A stretch of 64,000 bases of DNA from Chelativorans multitrophicus (lineage in GTDB: Bacteria > Pseudomonadota > Alphaproteobacteria > Rhizobiales > Rhizobiaceae): NCBI RefSeq assembly GCF_011317445.1, contig NZ_JAAAPL010000006.1:84304-148303 (forward strand), read 5' to 3'. Positions within the stretch are counted from its first letter, which is position 1; each line of letters starts with the position of its first letter. Position numbers and translations under genes: made by a program. Below, one piece after another: positions 28,395 to 37,063 of the stretch. Under the pieces are notes generated by a model. That model had not been told where the DNA came from. It was given only the letters and a program-made list of their open reading frames with translations, and did no database searches.

Positions 28395-31300
28395 ATGGCC
28401 GTCGCAGTCCACATCTGCCTTTTGTGTTTCAATTTTTCCGTCTCGCGATTTGATCCGAACCCTTTACCCTCCCATTCCCATGCGCGCCCAGATTGGCAGC
28501 GGACGTTCAGGCGGTTTCGTTTTTCGATCTGCCAATCTCTTTACGCCCTTGCGGCATTGCTGGCCTGCTTCTGCGCCGGCGCGTGGGCACAGAGTCCCGT
28601 TCTTTACACCACCCCAGGTACCCACACCCCTTACGTCGTCCCGTCCAATGTCTACCGGATTCAGGTGGAGGTCGCAGGCGCTGGTGGTGGAGGTGGTGGT
28701 CAGGACGGTGGCAGCACGAGAGGAGGCGCAGGCGGCAGGGGAGCTCTCATCACGGCAACCATGGCGGTCACTCCGGGGCAATCGCTAACCGCCATTGTGG
28801 GCGGCGGCGGCGGCGGTGGCGGCAATAATATCGCATGTTCGGGAGGAGGTGCCGGAGGATCGGGAGAGGGCGCAGGCGGTTCTGGCGGCGGGGCGGGCTG
28901 TACGGGAGTGTCTGGCGGCGGCGGTGGCGGCGGCGGCGGTTCGGCGCTTGTCTTCGCCGGCACAAGAATCCTCAAGGCCGGCGGCGGCGGTGGCGGACAA
29001 GGCAATGCCCGCCGGACGGGCGCCAGTTTCAATCTTCCTGGCGGGAGCGGATCGACAAGCCTCAGCCAGGCAGCCAATTGCATTGCTTCTTCTAACGGTG
29101 CTTCAGGAGCAAACTACGGCAGCGGCGACGGCAGCGGCGGCGGCGGAGGAGGCGGAGGCTACTCCTCGGGCGGAGGCGGCCAGGGTTATACCGATGTCGA
29201 ACACCCTTTCACTGTGGCCGGCTTTGCATCCGGGGGCGGCGGCTCGTGCCGTTCCAATTCCAGTTCTCTGTGGATCGTCACCCCCAGCGCCACTGCCGCC
29301 GGTGGCGCCAGCGGTTCCGGCGCCGGGGGAGCTGGGGGCAATGGCTGGGTCAGGATAACGCCGATCGCGGCAAGATCGAATCTCTTCATCACCAAGACCA
29401 ATTCAACCACCTCGGTGCAGGCCGGCCAGCAAACCACTTATACCGTCCGGGTGATGAATAACGGGCCGGATCCGGTTGCGCCACTCCTGGCGGATCCGGC
29501 CGTCACAGCGCTGCCGAAAACTTCCGTCACCTGTTCGCCCACGCCGGGCCTCTGCACGACCCCTCCCACCATCACACAGCTTCAGTCGGGCTCGTTTCAG
29601 CTTCCGACACTAAACTCGGGCCAGTTCTACGAGATCAGGATTGCCGCGACTGTGAATGCCACAGGTGCCACGGTCGCCAATTCTGCGTGGACACAGGTCC
29701 CCACGGGCTGGACCAACTCCGGCACGAACTGCATCAATTCCGGGCTCCCTGCTGGTGTGACGCGTTCATTCACCTCCTCAAACGGCCGCTGCACGGTAAC
29801 GGATACGGATGCGGTGGCCGCCCAGGTGACGGTCGAAAAGACGCTCGTCGGCGAAAGCATCACGCGGAATGATGTTGCCGAGCCGAGCGAGGTGCTGACC
29901 TATGACGTGAGGATCGCTCATGCGGGCGGCGGCGCTTTTTCCAATTTCGACTTTGTGGAAGATATTCCCGATGGCGCCACTCTCACCTCGGTAACCGGTG
30001 CTACCGGCTTCAGCCAGCCGATCAAGGGTCCTGCCGCGGTCAATCTGCAAGTAGCCCAGGTGCCAGTCGGCGGAACGGCAACGGTTAAGATTGGGCTCAC
30101 AATGGCCCCGAGCTTTCCGCTTGGTGTCAACGAGATAACCAACCGGGTCGGCGGCGGAGACGTGCCAGCCAATTGCTCGCAGTGCGAAGTCACGATACCG
30201 ACCACGCCTTACGTGCCGACATTCCCGCCGACGCTGTCCTGCTCGACACCCGGGGATTTCTTCAACACGGCTTATGATGGCGCGGGCGGCAGGCTCAGTT
30301 CAGGCTCCGATCCTTATTGGGGGGTGGCCGCCACGACCGAGGATGTGACCGGCAATCCGCCGGCCGGTTTGAACTACACCGCCGCAACGGTCAGCAGCTT
30401 GCAATCGGGGTGGGTGAGCCCGCCCACCAATGCGAACTGGATCGCGCACAACAGCGACGGCTCGCATACCGGCAATCTCGACATCTTCTACAAATACGAC
30501 TTCAACCTGGATCCCTCGGTGGATCCGGGCAGCCTCGATCTTAGGATGAGCTTCTACGCGGACAATTCGCTTGTCCAGGTCTGGGTGAACGGCGTGGCGC
30601 AGAACATCCGCTCGAACTACGGTACCAATGATCCGTACCAATATCAGTCCTTCATCGCTGGCCGGCAGGTCACCGCGACGCTGAACCGCAACTGGCAGGC
30701 CGGCCTCAACAGCATCGTCTTTCATGTGAAGTCGGGTTCGCCCTATCAGGGCTTCCTGGCGCAATTCCAGTCGACTGCGATCTGCCTTCCGAAGCTGACG
30801 TTGCGCAAGGATGTGGTGAACAATCACGGGGGCACGGCGGCGGAAAGCGCATTCACGCTGCGCGCGGCAGGACCGGCCACCGTCCAGGGCGCGATGGGGG
30901 ATCCTGCCATCACCAATGCATCGGTGCCGGCGGGAACCTATACGCTGAGCGAGACGGGCATATCCGGCTATGAGGGCTCGCAATATATCTGCTCGCTGGA
31001 CGGCGGACCGGATGTTGTGAGCAACAGCCTGACTCTCGTCAACGGCCAGGACGCGGTCTGCACCATCACCAATGACGATATCGCTCCGCAGCTGACGCTG
31101 ATCGCCACGGTGGTGAACGACAATGGCGGCACGGCGCAGCCGGGCGACGTGGTGCTGAGCGCAACCGGCCCGGTCTCCATTTCCGGCCCAAGCGGGAGCG
31201 CTGCCGTGACGGATGCACTCGTTAGCGCCGGCAGCTATGCGCTCGGGGTCGCGCCTCCCGCCAATTACCGTGCAGAAGATTATATCTGCTCGATCAATGG

Positions 31301-32843
31301 CGGCACGCCAGCGATGGGCAACAGCATCACCCTTGCACTCTCGGATGTGGCCGTTTGTGTGGTTAGGGTGGAAGACATGAATCCGATGCTCACCCTTGCA
31401 AAGGTGAGCGTGGGCGGGACGGGCAGCTTCATCTTCAACGGCTCGGCCGCCAATGCCAACGGCTTTCCGACCGACGACACCTATTCGCTCGCCACGACGG
31501 CGCAGGACGTGGCCGTGGAAGGGGCGCCGGTGCCGCTTTCCGCCGCCGATGTCGCCACCGAGATCATCGAAGCGGTGCCGCCGGGCTGGGTGCTGGAGAC
31601 CGCCCGCTGCGAGGACCGCCGGGCCGCCACGACCGGCAATCCGGTGGGCCCGGTGATCGGCTCGGTCAGCGACGGCAGGACGCTTGTCATCCCCGCCGCA
31701 AACGCCAGGGCGGGGGCGGACCTTTTGTGCACCTTCAGCAACCGCTTTGCCGGCTTTGCCGTCACCGGGCGGGTGATCGAGGACAATGGCGCCGGCGGCG
31801 GCACCGCCCATGACGGCCATCAGAACGGGACGGAAAAGGGTCTCGGCGCCGTCCTCCTGCGGCTGACCGATTGCGCCAGCCATGACTATGCCAGGGCGGA
31901 AAGCGATGCGGCGGGCAATTTCTCGCTCAGCCTTGCCGGCGTGCCGGCAAACACCGACATTTGCCTGGTGCGCGACCCGGTGGCCGGGCATCTGGGCGTC
32001 AGCGGCCAGCCCGGCACGACCGGCGGCACGATGACCGGCTACAACCTGCTGCGCTTCAGGCCGGCGGCCGACACCAGCTATCACGACGTCGTTTTCGGTC
32101 TGATCGCCGTGCCGCAGCTCGTGTCGGGCACGGCGGCGGCGGTGCCGCCGGGCGGCGCGACGATGATCGCCCACCGCTACACCGCCACCACCACGGCGGC
32201 GGTTTCCTTCACGCTCACGGATGTGACGGGAACGCCGGACGCGGCGCTTTTTTCCACAACCCTCTTTCACGATGCGGACTGCTCGGGCGAGCTGGCGGCC
32301 GGCGAGGGGCCGCCGCCGGCGCCGGCCGCGGTCCAGGCCGGCGACGTGATCTGCCTGTTCGTGCGGACAGAGGCGCTGGATTCGGTTCCCCCCGGCGGCG
32401 AGCTCGCCTACACGCTTGCCGCCGCCACCGCCCTTTCCGGCACGCAGGCCGTGCTGGAGCCGGCCGCCAACCAGGACAAGGTCACGGTGGCGACCGGCAG
32501 CGTCACCGTCACCAAGAGGGTGCGCAATGTGACGCGCAACGGCAGCTTCGCCGCCTCCGGCACCGGCGCGCCGGGGGATGTGCTGGAATATTCCATCATC
32601 TTCAGCAATCCCTCGCCCGGCGCCGTCAGCCATGTCCAGGTGCATGACAAGACGCCCAGCTACACCACCCTTTCCGCGCCGATGACGGTGGTGCAGGACC
32701 CGGCGAGCCTCGACTGCGCCCCCGCCGTGCCGCCGGCCGGCGGTTCCGCCGGCTATCGGGGCGTCCTGCGCTGGGACTGCACCGGCACCATGCTCCCCGG
32801 CGACCAGGGCGAGGTCTCCTTCAAGGTCACCATCGATCAGTGA
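28395..32843 (+). CDS. Large predicted exported protein with glycine-rich, DUF11-type and prealbumin-like domains
   Basis: About 1,482 residues. The start is uncertain: ATG 28395, ATG 28290 or TTG 28422. A hydrophobic signal core (LYALAALLACFCAGAWA) ends near residue 65, giving an extended N-region. Then follow: a glycine-rich segment (about 95-320, runs of 5-8 Gly, with the final VRIT strand); two DUF11-like beta domains (about 325-430 and 478-580); a jelly-roll-like segment with YKYDFNLD and QVWVNGV (about 615-800); three prealbumin-like repeats (about 800-1118; the first two share GYEGSQYICSLDGG / NYRAEDYICSING); a CnaB/SdrD-like module (about 1118-1235); and a last DUF11-like domain. No LPXTG motif, beta-barrel or T1SS-type tail is visible, so display or release is unexplained. 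Function unknown; adhesin or matrix role is inference. Confidence 0.85.
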   Translation: MAVAVHICLLCFNFSVSRFDPNPLPSHSHARPDWQRTFRRFRFSICQSLYALAALLACFCAGAWAQSPVLYTTPGTHTPYVVPSNVYRIQVEVAGAGGGGGGQDGGSTRGGAGGRGALITATMAVTPGQSLTAIVGGGGGGGGNNIACSGGGAGGSGEGAGGSGGGAGCTGVSGGGGGGGGGSALVFAGTRILKAGGGGGGQGNARRTGASFNLPGGSGSTSLSQAANCIASSNGASGANYGSGDGSGGGGGGGGYSSGGGGQGYTDVEHPFTVAGFASGGGGSCRSNSSSLWIVTPSATAAGGASGSGAGGAGGNGWVRITPIAARSNLFITKTNSTTSVQAGQQTTYTVRVMNNGPDPVAPLLADPAVTALPKTSVTCSPTPGLCTTPPTITQLQSGSFQLPTLNSGQFYEIRIAATVNATGATVANSAWTQVPTGWTNSGTNCINSGLPAGVTRSFTSSNGRCTVTDTDAVAAQVTVEKTLVGESITRNDVAEPSEVLTYDVRIAHAGGGAFSNFDFVEDIPDGATLTSVTGATGFSQPIKGPAAVNLQVAQVPVGGTATVKIGLTMAPSFPLGVNEITNRVGGGDVPANCSQCEVTIPTTPYVPTFPPTLSCSTPGDFFNTAYDGAGGRLSSGSDPYWGVAATTEDVTGNPPAGLNYTAATVSSLQSGWVSPPTNANWIAHNSDGSHTGNLDIFYKYDFNLDPSVDPGSLDLRMSFYADNSLVQVWVNGVAQNIRSNYGTNDPYQYQSFIAGRQVTATLNRNWQAGLNSIVFHVKSGSPYQGFLAQFQSTAICLPKLTLRKDVVNNHGGTAAESAFTLRAAGPATVQGAMGDPAITNASVPAGTYTLSETGISGYEGSQYICSLDGGPDVVSNSLTLVNGQDAVCTITNDDIAPQLTLIATVVNDNGGTAQPGDVVLSATGPVSISGPSGSAAVTDALVSAGSYALGVAPPANYRAEDYICSINGGTPAMGNSITLALSDVAVCVVRVEDMNPMLTLAKVSVGGTGSFIFNGSAANANGFPTDDTYSLATTAQDVAVEGAPVPLSAADVATEIIEAVPPGWVLETARCEDRRAATTGNPVGPVIGSVSDGRTLVIPAANARAGADLLCTFSNRFAGFAVTGRVIEDNGAGGGTAHDGHQNGTEKGLGAVLLRLTDCASHDYARAESDAAGNFSLSLAGVPANTDICLVRDPVAGHLGVSGQPGTTGGTMTGYNLLRFRPAADTSYHDVVFGLIAVPQLVSGTAAAVPPGGATMIAHRYTATTTAAVSFTLTDVTGTPDAALFSTTLFHDADCSGELAAGEGPPPAPAAVQAGDVICLFVRTEALDSVPPGGELAYTLAAATALSGTQAVLEPAANQDKVTVATGSVTVTKRVRNVTRNGSFAASGTGAPGDVLEYSIIFSNPSPGAVSHVQVHDKTPSYTTLSAPMTVVQDPASLDCAPAVPPAGGSAGYRGVLRWDCTGTMLPGDQGEVSFKVTIDQ

Positions 32844-32856
32844 CGGGGGCTTGGCA

Positions 32857-32935
32857 ATCGCGAACGGAAAACGGTTTCACCTTCCTGGAAATGCGCAAGA
32901 GCGGTTCCGGTTCAATCGACCCGGTCAACCGCTCT
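32857..32935. repeat. Palindromic element, likely rhizobial dispersed repeat
   Basis: Just after the exported-protein stop lies GGAAAACGGTTTCACCTTCC, then a 9-bp stem AGAGCGGTT (32898-32906) pairing with AACCGCTCT (32927-32935). The wording resembles short palindromic repeats scattered in Mesorhizobium-type genomes. It may also act as a 3' stabilising or stop structure for both convergent transcripts. Membership of a repeat family is from memory, not tested. Confidence 0.5.
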
Positions 32936-32996
32936 ACCTGCTTGTTTTTGCTGCCCTTGTGCGACGGTAGGTGAGTCCAAATACCTGCAAAATGCT

Positions 32997-34277
32997 CTAG
33001 GCGCGCCCGATCAGCCGGCGTATGCGGTTGCGCAGGATGCGCAGCGCGTTGCGCGTCTCGCGATAGAAATGGATCTGGCCTGCCGCCTGGTGGGCGAGCC
33101 GTTCCGTACCGGGGGCGAGGCCGACGACGAAGGTGCCGATGGGGCGGCGCTCGCTCCACAGCCGGCTCATAACCGGATGGTCCGGCACGGCGCAGGAATC
33201 GGTGGCGGTGATGTTCGGATCCTTCAAATGCGCCTTCGTCACCTCGATCATCAGCAGCGTTCCGGGCGAGAAGCCGGCATAATTCTCGTCATAAGCCGTC
33301 TTCCAGGTGTAGGCGATGCCCGATTCCACGAAGACCACCAGGCTTGCCAGCGCATGATTGTTGAGCACCAGCGTGTGAATGCGGCAGAGATCGCGCTCGG
33401 CCAGGAGGTGGACGGCCTCGCGGGCAAAGGCCGCGCGGTAGCGGTCCGCCACCATCGCCGTCCGCTCGCGCCCTTTCCAGCCGGAAGCTTCCAATGTCAG
33501 GAACGTCTCGATCGCCTGGCGGATCTCGTCGGGCTGGCGGGCAATGCGGTGTTCCAGCCGGCCAAGATCGGCGAGGCGGCGCGTCAGGCGGCGGAACTCG
33601 CGATAGTGATGGGAGCGCAGGCTTTGCCTCAGATAGTCGTCTCCGTCGAGATCGCTCTTCAGGAACGGACGATCCATCCAACTCGCCGTGATCAACGGCA
33701 GGTTGCGTGTTTCGGCGACCGAACGCAGCGCCGCGGCGAAGGGGCCGTCCAAGCGGCAGTCCGGAAAAACGAAGATCTTCGGCAATTTCAGATGTGGGCG
33801 CGCCAGCATACCGAAAAAGTCCTCGATCACTCCGATTGGATCGTCACCGTCCACGAGCGGTGTCCCGAGCGGTCCGAAGGGATGCGCCCATGCCCTCATG
33901 ACTGTGGCGCCGAGCGGGACGGGCGGCTTCTCGATCGAAAAAGGCACGAGCAGCCGCAGCCTGTTCTTATCATCGGTTCCGTCACGAATGACGGCCAGAC
34001 GAACTTCCCGGTCTTCCAGGCGCGGCATGGCGGGAGCAAGGAAGCGCGGATTGAAAAAAACGTTCGGCTCTATGGCCCGAGCCGCCAAATAATCTAGCTC
34101 CTCCACCAGATCGAAGCCGGCGGCGGCGGCATAGATAGCCATGCGCCGCAGCGGGCGATGAGACGAGAAGAGCTCCATGTCGGCGCGTTCCGGCCCGTCC
34201 ACCACACCAGCCAGATCGCTGATCAAAGCTCCAGCGGCGCTACCGCCCGTTTCTTCGAGCAGGGGAGTGGATATCAT
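32997..34277 (-). CDS. CelD/BioF2-like GNAT acyltransferase
   Basis: The 426-residue protein has the two-lobed GNAT arrangement of the CelD/FemAB-like family (Acetyltransf_6). The diagnostic C-terminal lobe runs from about residue 215 to 360, with YREFRRLTRRLADLG, FLTLEASGWKGRE, HTLVLNNHALASLVVF and TWKTAYDENYAGFSPGTLL. Such enzymes are found in exopolysaccharide and cellulose loci, where they are thought to acylate glycans or precursors. The ATG abuts the TGA of the upstream flippase gene, so the two are translationally coupled, which supports a role in modifying the exported glycan. Substrate unknown. Confidence 0.87.
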   Translation of the reverse strand: MISTPLLEETGGSAAGALISDLAGVVDGPERADMELFSSHRPLRRMAIYAAAAGFDLVEELDYLAARAIEPNVFFNPRFLAPAMPRLEDREVRLAVIRDGTDDKNRLRLLVPFSIEKPPVPLGATVMRAWAHPFGPLGTPLVDGDDPIGVIEDFFGMLARPHLKLPKIFVFPDCRLDGPFAAALRSVAETRNLPLITASWMDRPFLKSDLDGDDYLRQSLRSHHYREFRRLTRRLADLGRLEHRIARQPDEIRQAIETFLTLEASGWKGRERTAMVADRYRAAFAREAVHLLAERDLCRIHTLVLNNHALASLVVFVESGIAYTWKTAYDENYAGFSPGTLLMIEVTKAHLKDPNITATDSCAVPDHPVMSRLWSERRPIGTFVVGLAPGTERLAHQAAGQIHFYRETRNALRILRNRIRRLIGRA

Positions 34278-35684
34278 TCAGACCGCCTCCTTGGGCGCGG
34301 GCAGAAGCGCCACCATAACGATACCGAGCCTGCGCCATACCGCGATTGCGAGCAACGCCGCCTCCAAAACCAGGGAGACTGAAGTGGCGATCGCCACCCC
34401 CCAGAGTCCCAGCACAGGGATAAGCAAGACACTGAGCGCAATGTTAACACCCAGCGTGACGGCATAAACCACGACGCTTATGTTCTCATGGCCGCTCATG
34501 GTGAGCAGGCTTTCCGCGGGTCCGACCAGAGCGCGCAGGATCACCGCCGCCACCAACGGGAAGAGAAGGGGGTAGCCGGCTTCAAAGCCGGGCCCGAACA
34601 ACATCAGAATAGGCCTGCCGAGAACGAGCACCGCAACGCCCATGACCGTTGCCGGGATGAAGGTCCAATACGTGGTTTCGCGGGCAAAGCGCGCCAGCCC
34701 GACCATGTCACCGCTGTGGAGGAACGCCGAGTAGCGCTGGATGGCGCCGGTCCGCACCGCGTAATAGACGAAGTGAACGAGCGCCAGCACCTTCGTCGTG
34801 GCGAAGTAGACCGCAACATCCGTCGGCTGCATGAAATGGCCGACCAGCAGCACGTCGGCGTTTGTAAGCAGGTAGTAAAAGCCGTTGGAGAGGAAGATCG
34901 GCAGCGAAACCGTCACCCATTCGCGCAGGCGGAAGACCGGTTGCACTGATTTCAAGGGCTTCTCGGTCTTCACCGCCACATAGACGATCTGCAGGACCGT
35001 GGTGAGATATGTGGCGAGGATTGCAGCCATCACGGCGGCCGTCGCGTCCGGGAAGCTTCCGGCCACATGCAGCGCCCAAAGAAAGATCAGAATGAGTAAT
35101 GGCCGGATGAAGAAACTCGGCGTCATCGACCAGAGAGGCCAAGCGTAAGCGCGCGCCGTGCCCTGGAGGAGGTCGCCGAGCGCGATCATCGGCAGGCACA
35201 CAAGCCCCAGATAGAAGGGAAGCACGTAATAACTCTGGATCTGCTCCTCGAAGAGCCAGATGCCCACGGCGCCTGCAAGGGCGAGGAATGTGGAAGCCGC
35301 AAGCACCATACGCCGGCTGGCCACAAGCACGCCCCGCATCTGCGCAGGCCGGTTCTTGGCCTCATATTCGGGCACGAAGCGAATAATGCTGGTCTGAAAC
35401 CCCAGGCAGGCCATGTTGCCCAGGATGATCATCGTGACCCAGACCAGCACGAAGACGCCGTATTCGAAGCTGCCCATGTAACGGGCGAGCAGGACCTGGC
35501 TTACAAAGGCGATGACTGCGTTGACGATGCGCAAGCCGAAGGCGATCAGTGACATGCGGCCCGCGGCCCCGCGTGCGTCCTGCGCCAGGATGATGGCGTC
35601 GAGCCGATCCGCCCAGGGGCGTGCGCGTGCCGCAAGCCGCCCCGGCAGGAGACGTTCAGCCGCAGACGCTGCTGAAAACCGCAA
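34278..35684 (-). CDS. Polysaccharide/lipid-linked oligosaccharide flippase (Wzx/MVF type)
   Basis: The 468-residue integral membrane protein has 12-14 hydrophobic helices. The first conserved block GLRIVNAVIAFVSQVLLARYM (boundaries near residues 50-70) followed by GSFEYGVFVLVWV is typical of Wzx/polysaccharide biosynthesis flippases that move undecaprenyl-linked sugars across the inner membrane. A basic cytoplasmic N-terminus of about 45 residues precedes helix 1. It forms a coupled pair with the CelD-like acyltransferase. No glycosyltransferase, polymerase or chain-length regulator lies nearby, so the substrate must be built elsewhere, if the assignment holds. Confidence 0.88.
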   Translation of the reverse strand: MRFSAASAAERLLPGRLAARARPWADRLDAIILAQDARGAAGRMSLIAFGLRIVNAVIAFVSQVLLARYMGSFEYGVFVLVWVTMIILGNMACLGFQTSIIRFVPEYEAKNRPAQMRGVLVASRRMVLAASTFLALAGAVGIWLFEEQIQSYYVLPFYLGLVCLPMIALGDLLQGTARAYAWPLWSMTPSFFIRPLLILIFLWALHVAGSFPDATAAVMAAILATYLTTVLQIVYVAVKTEKPLKSVQPVFRLREWVTVSLPIFLSNGFYYLLTNADVLLVGHFMQPTDVAVYFATTKVLALVHFVYYAVRTGAIQRYSAFLHSGDMVGLARFARETTYWTFIPATVMGVAVLVLGRPILMLFGPGFEAGYPLLFPLVAAVILRALVGPAESLLTMSGHENISVVVYAVTLGVNIALSVLLIPVLGLWGVAIATSVSLVLEAALLAIAVWRRLGIVMVALLPAPKEAV

Positions 35685-36250
35685 CCGATCTACTCCGCAT
35701 CTTCAGATCCAACCATCTGCTAACCGGAAAGTCTTTAAAGCTTGTTGAAGCGGCGCTTCATTATTGCCACGCCCGGTTTTACCGTCTGGCCATTGCTGGT
35801 GAAACTGGGAAGCGGGGCGCGTTGTCCGAGCCTCTCAGTAAAGTGTAATCGTGGCGCGTCCAACGCGCCCCGCCGGAGGCTGTCCCGGCATCGGCCGGTC
35901 ACTCGGGCTCTTCTTTCGTCCCGGCTGCACCCAATGAAGGGGGTGGTCTTAGCCGGACCGAAGGAGAACCCTGGCGGCTTCTCCGCGGTTCCGCGATGCT
36001 GTCTGTCGCCCAGCATCCCGACACCGCCGGCCTGTCGCGGGCCCTCGGATCTCCATGGCCACCGTAGCCTGGAGGGGAGGTCTCCGCCGCTCTCCCGAAC
36101 ACCCGGTGCGCATCCGGTCCCCGCAAGAGCGGCCTTATGTAGCAAGAGCACCAAATCTGAAACAGCGCAGTTTCGCCCCTTGGGCGAATATAAGCCGATG
36201 CGGAACACGCTTTGGCCTGTCCACGTTGTGCAACCAAAGGAGACCGCACG
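35685..36250. other. Gene-poor region with strong inverted repeats
   Basis: These 566 bp contain no accepted protein gene, although long open frames cross it on both strands. Two structures stand out: a 13-bp perfect inverted repeat (35812-35824 with 35861-35873, GCGGGGCGCGTTG) enclosing 36 nt and a nested GGCGCGT/ACGCGCC hairpin, and a 7-bp hairpin TTCGCCC/GGGCGAA at 36172-36188. A structured RNA or the remains of a mobile element are possible; nothing recognisable was found. Confidence 0.45.
35812..35873. repeat. 13-bp perfect inverted repeat with nested hairpin
   Basis: GCGGGGCGCGTTG at 35812-35824 is the exact reverse complement of 35861-35873; the right arm also forms its own hairpin GGCGCGT-CCA-ACGCGCC (35853-35869). 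The two alternative foldings resemble an attenuator layout, but no leader peptide or T-run was identified. Confidence 0.7.
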
Positions 36251-36445
36251 ATGCAAATGAACCTTCAGAATGCCGAGAGGCACAGCGTTGATATTGAAGT
36301 TGTGGAACGCCACGATGCGCCAGGTATCTGGTCGGTCGAGATCATCAATTATGATGACGAGGGGAGCGTCTACGTCACTATGTTCTTTGGCCCGCGCTCC
36401 CAGGAACGGGCCGAAGAATACGCTGAATGGAAGCGTTCTCAGTAG
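36251..36445 (+). CDS. Small conserved-looking protein of unknown function (64 aa)
   Basis: The ATG is preceded by AAGGAG (36237-36242), an excellent ribosome site. The product is acidic and mixed alpha/beta in appearance: SVDIEVVERHDAPGIWSVEI, then DDEGSVYVTMFFGPRSQERA and a charged helical end. It has no signal peptide or membrane helix. I recall similar small hypothetical proteins in rhizobia but no function. It overlaps the convergent next gene by 7 bp. Confidence 0.65.
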   Translation: MQMNLQNAERHSVDIEVVERHDAPGIWSVEIINYDDEGSVYVTMFFGPRSQERAEEYAEWKRSQ

Positions 36446-36744
36446 GCGACTTCTGCCGCCTTGTGGTCGACGCAGGTTTGTGGCTGAGAATGGTCGTTCC
36501 TTGTGTGCCAAGGGCCGTCACGCAGCGAGACGTTGGAAACCTCATCTAATACAAGACAACGCCACGATCCGCCGGGCTGCAATCCTGACGAGCTTTCTCC
36601 GGCAAATTGGAGAGCAAGCGCTTGCTCTCGCCCGTTCTTCCAGCCGACGACATGCACGCAGAGTTCTCGATGATAGCCTTGATACGTGCAAGTCACCTGC
36701 TTCTTCTGTTCTACTGCCTGCACAAGATCAAACGTACTGCTCAT
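36439..36744 (-). CDS. Small WYL-like domain protein of unknown function (101 aa)
   Basis: The product has a compact beta-rich core that looks like a minimal WYL-type fold: VTCTYQGYHRELCVHVVGW, then ALALQFAGESSSGLQPGGSW and RCLVLDEVSNV. WYL domains bind nucleic acids or nucleotides in many regulators; here there is no DNA-binding helix-turn-helix attached, so any regulatory role is unproven. Base composition is lower in GC than in flanking housekeeping genes. Its 3' end overlaps the convergent 64-aa gene. Confidence 0.65.
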   Translation of the reverse strand: MSSTFDLVQAVEQKKQVTCTYQGYHRELCVHVVGWKNGREQALALQFAGESSSGLQPGGSWRCLVLDEVSNVSLRDGPWHTRNDHSQPQTCVDHKAAEVAY

Positions 36745-36784
36745 GTTTGCCCCTCCCTGAGTTGCACAACCGGGAGTTTACAGC

Positions 36785-37063
36785 ATGAGCGCCCTGCGTG
36801 CATCCCACACAAATGAGCTCGACCCCGGAATACACGCATTGCTTCGTCGCTGCTCGGAAATCGCTGGCGAAATCCTTCATCTGGATAGCCAAGTCAAAAA
36901 ACTCCGCGCCGACCTGAAGCATCTGGACGCGGCCTTGAAGGTAATGGGCTATGTTAATGAGGATGCACTGCCAGTGCGCAAAGCCTGCACGTCTGGCATT
37001 TTCCACCGCAAAGAGCTTGGACGGCCTGCGCATTTGGTTGGTTCAGACATCCGGCTAACTTAA
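36785..37063 (+). CDS. Coiled-coil hypothetical protein, apparently C-terminally truncated (92 aa)
   Basis: Residues 18-55 form a heptad-like helix (LLRRCSEIAGEILHLDSQVK, then KLRADLKHLDAALKVM). This recalls a rhizobial family of about 150 residues with a RRAELAGEIxHLE...LRADLxHLDATIR core followed by a basic linker and FRxGEL segment. Here a degenerate version of the linker (FHRKELGRP) appears and the frame ends soon after, so the gene is probably a truncated or decayed copy. Its stop overlaps the convergent membrane-protein gene by 4 bp. Confidence 0.55.
   Translation: MSALRASHTNELDPGIHALLRRCSEIAGEILHLDSQVKKLRADLKHLDAALKVMGYVNEDALPVRKACTSGIFHRKELGRPAHLVGSDIRLT

Noticed and set aside
28680..29350. 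Glycine-codon-rich DNA as a CRISPR or tandem repeat array
   Set aside because: The GGC/GGA runs are imperfect and in frame with the exported protein; there are no equal-length spacers.
30300..32645. 781-codon minus-strand open frame
   Set aside because: It is antisense to the large exported protein, rich in Arg, Gly, Ala and His as expected from a high-GC shadow frame, and has no family motifs.
35735..36511. Long open frames on both strands across the gene-poor region
   Set aside because: They overlap each other and a better-supported small gene, and contain no known domain.
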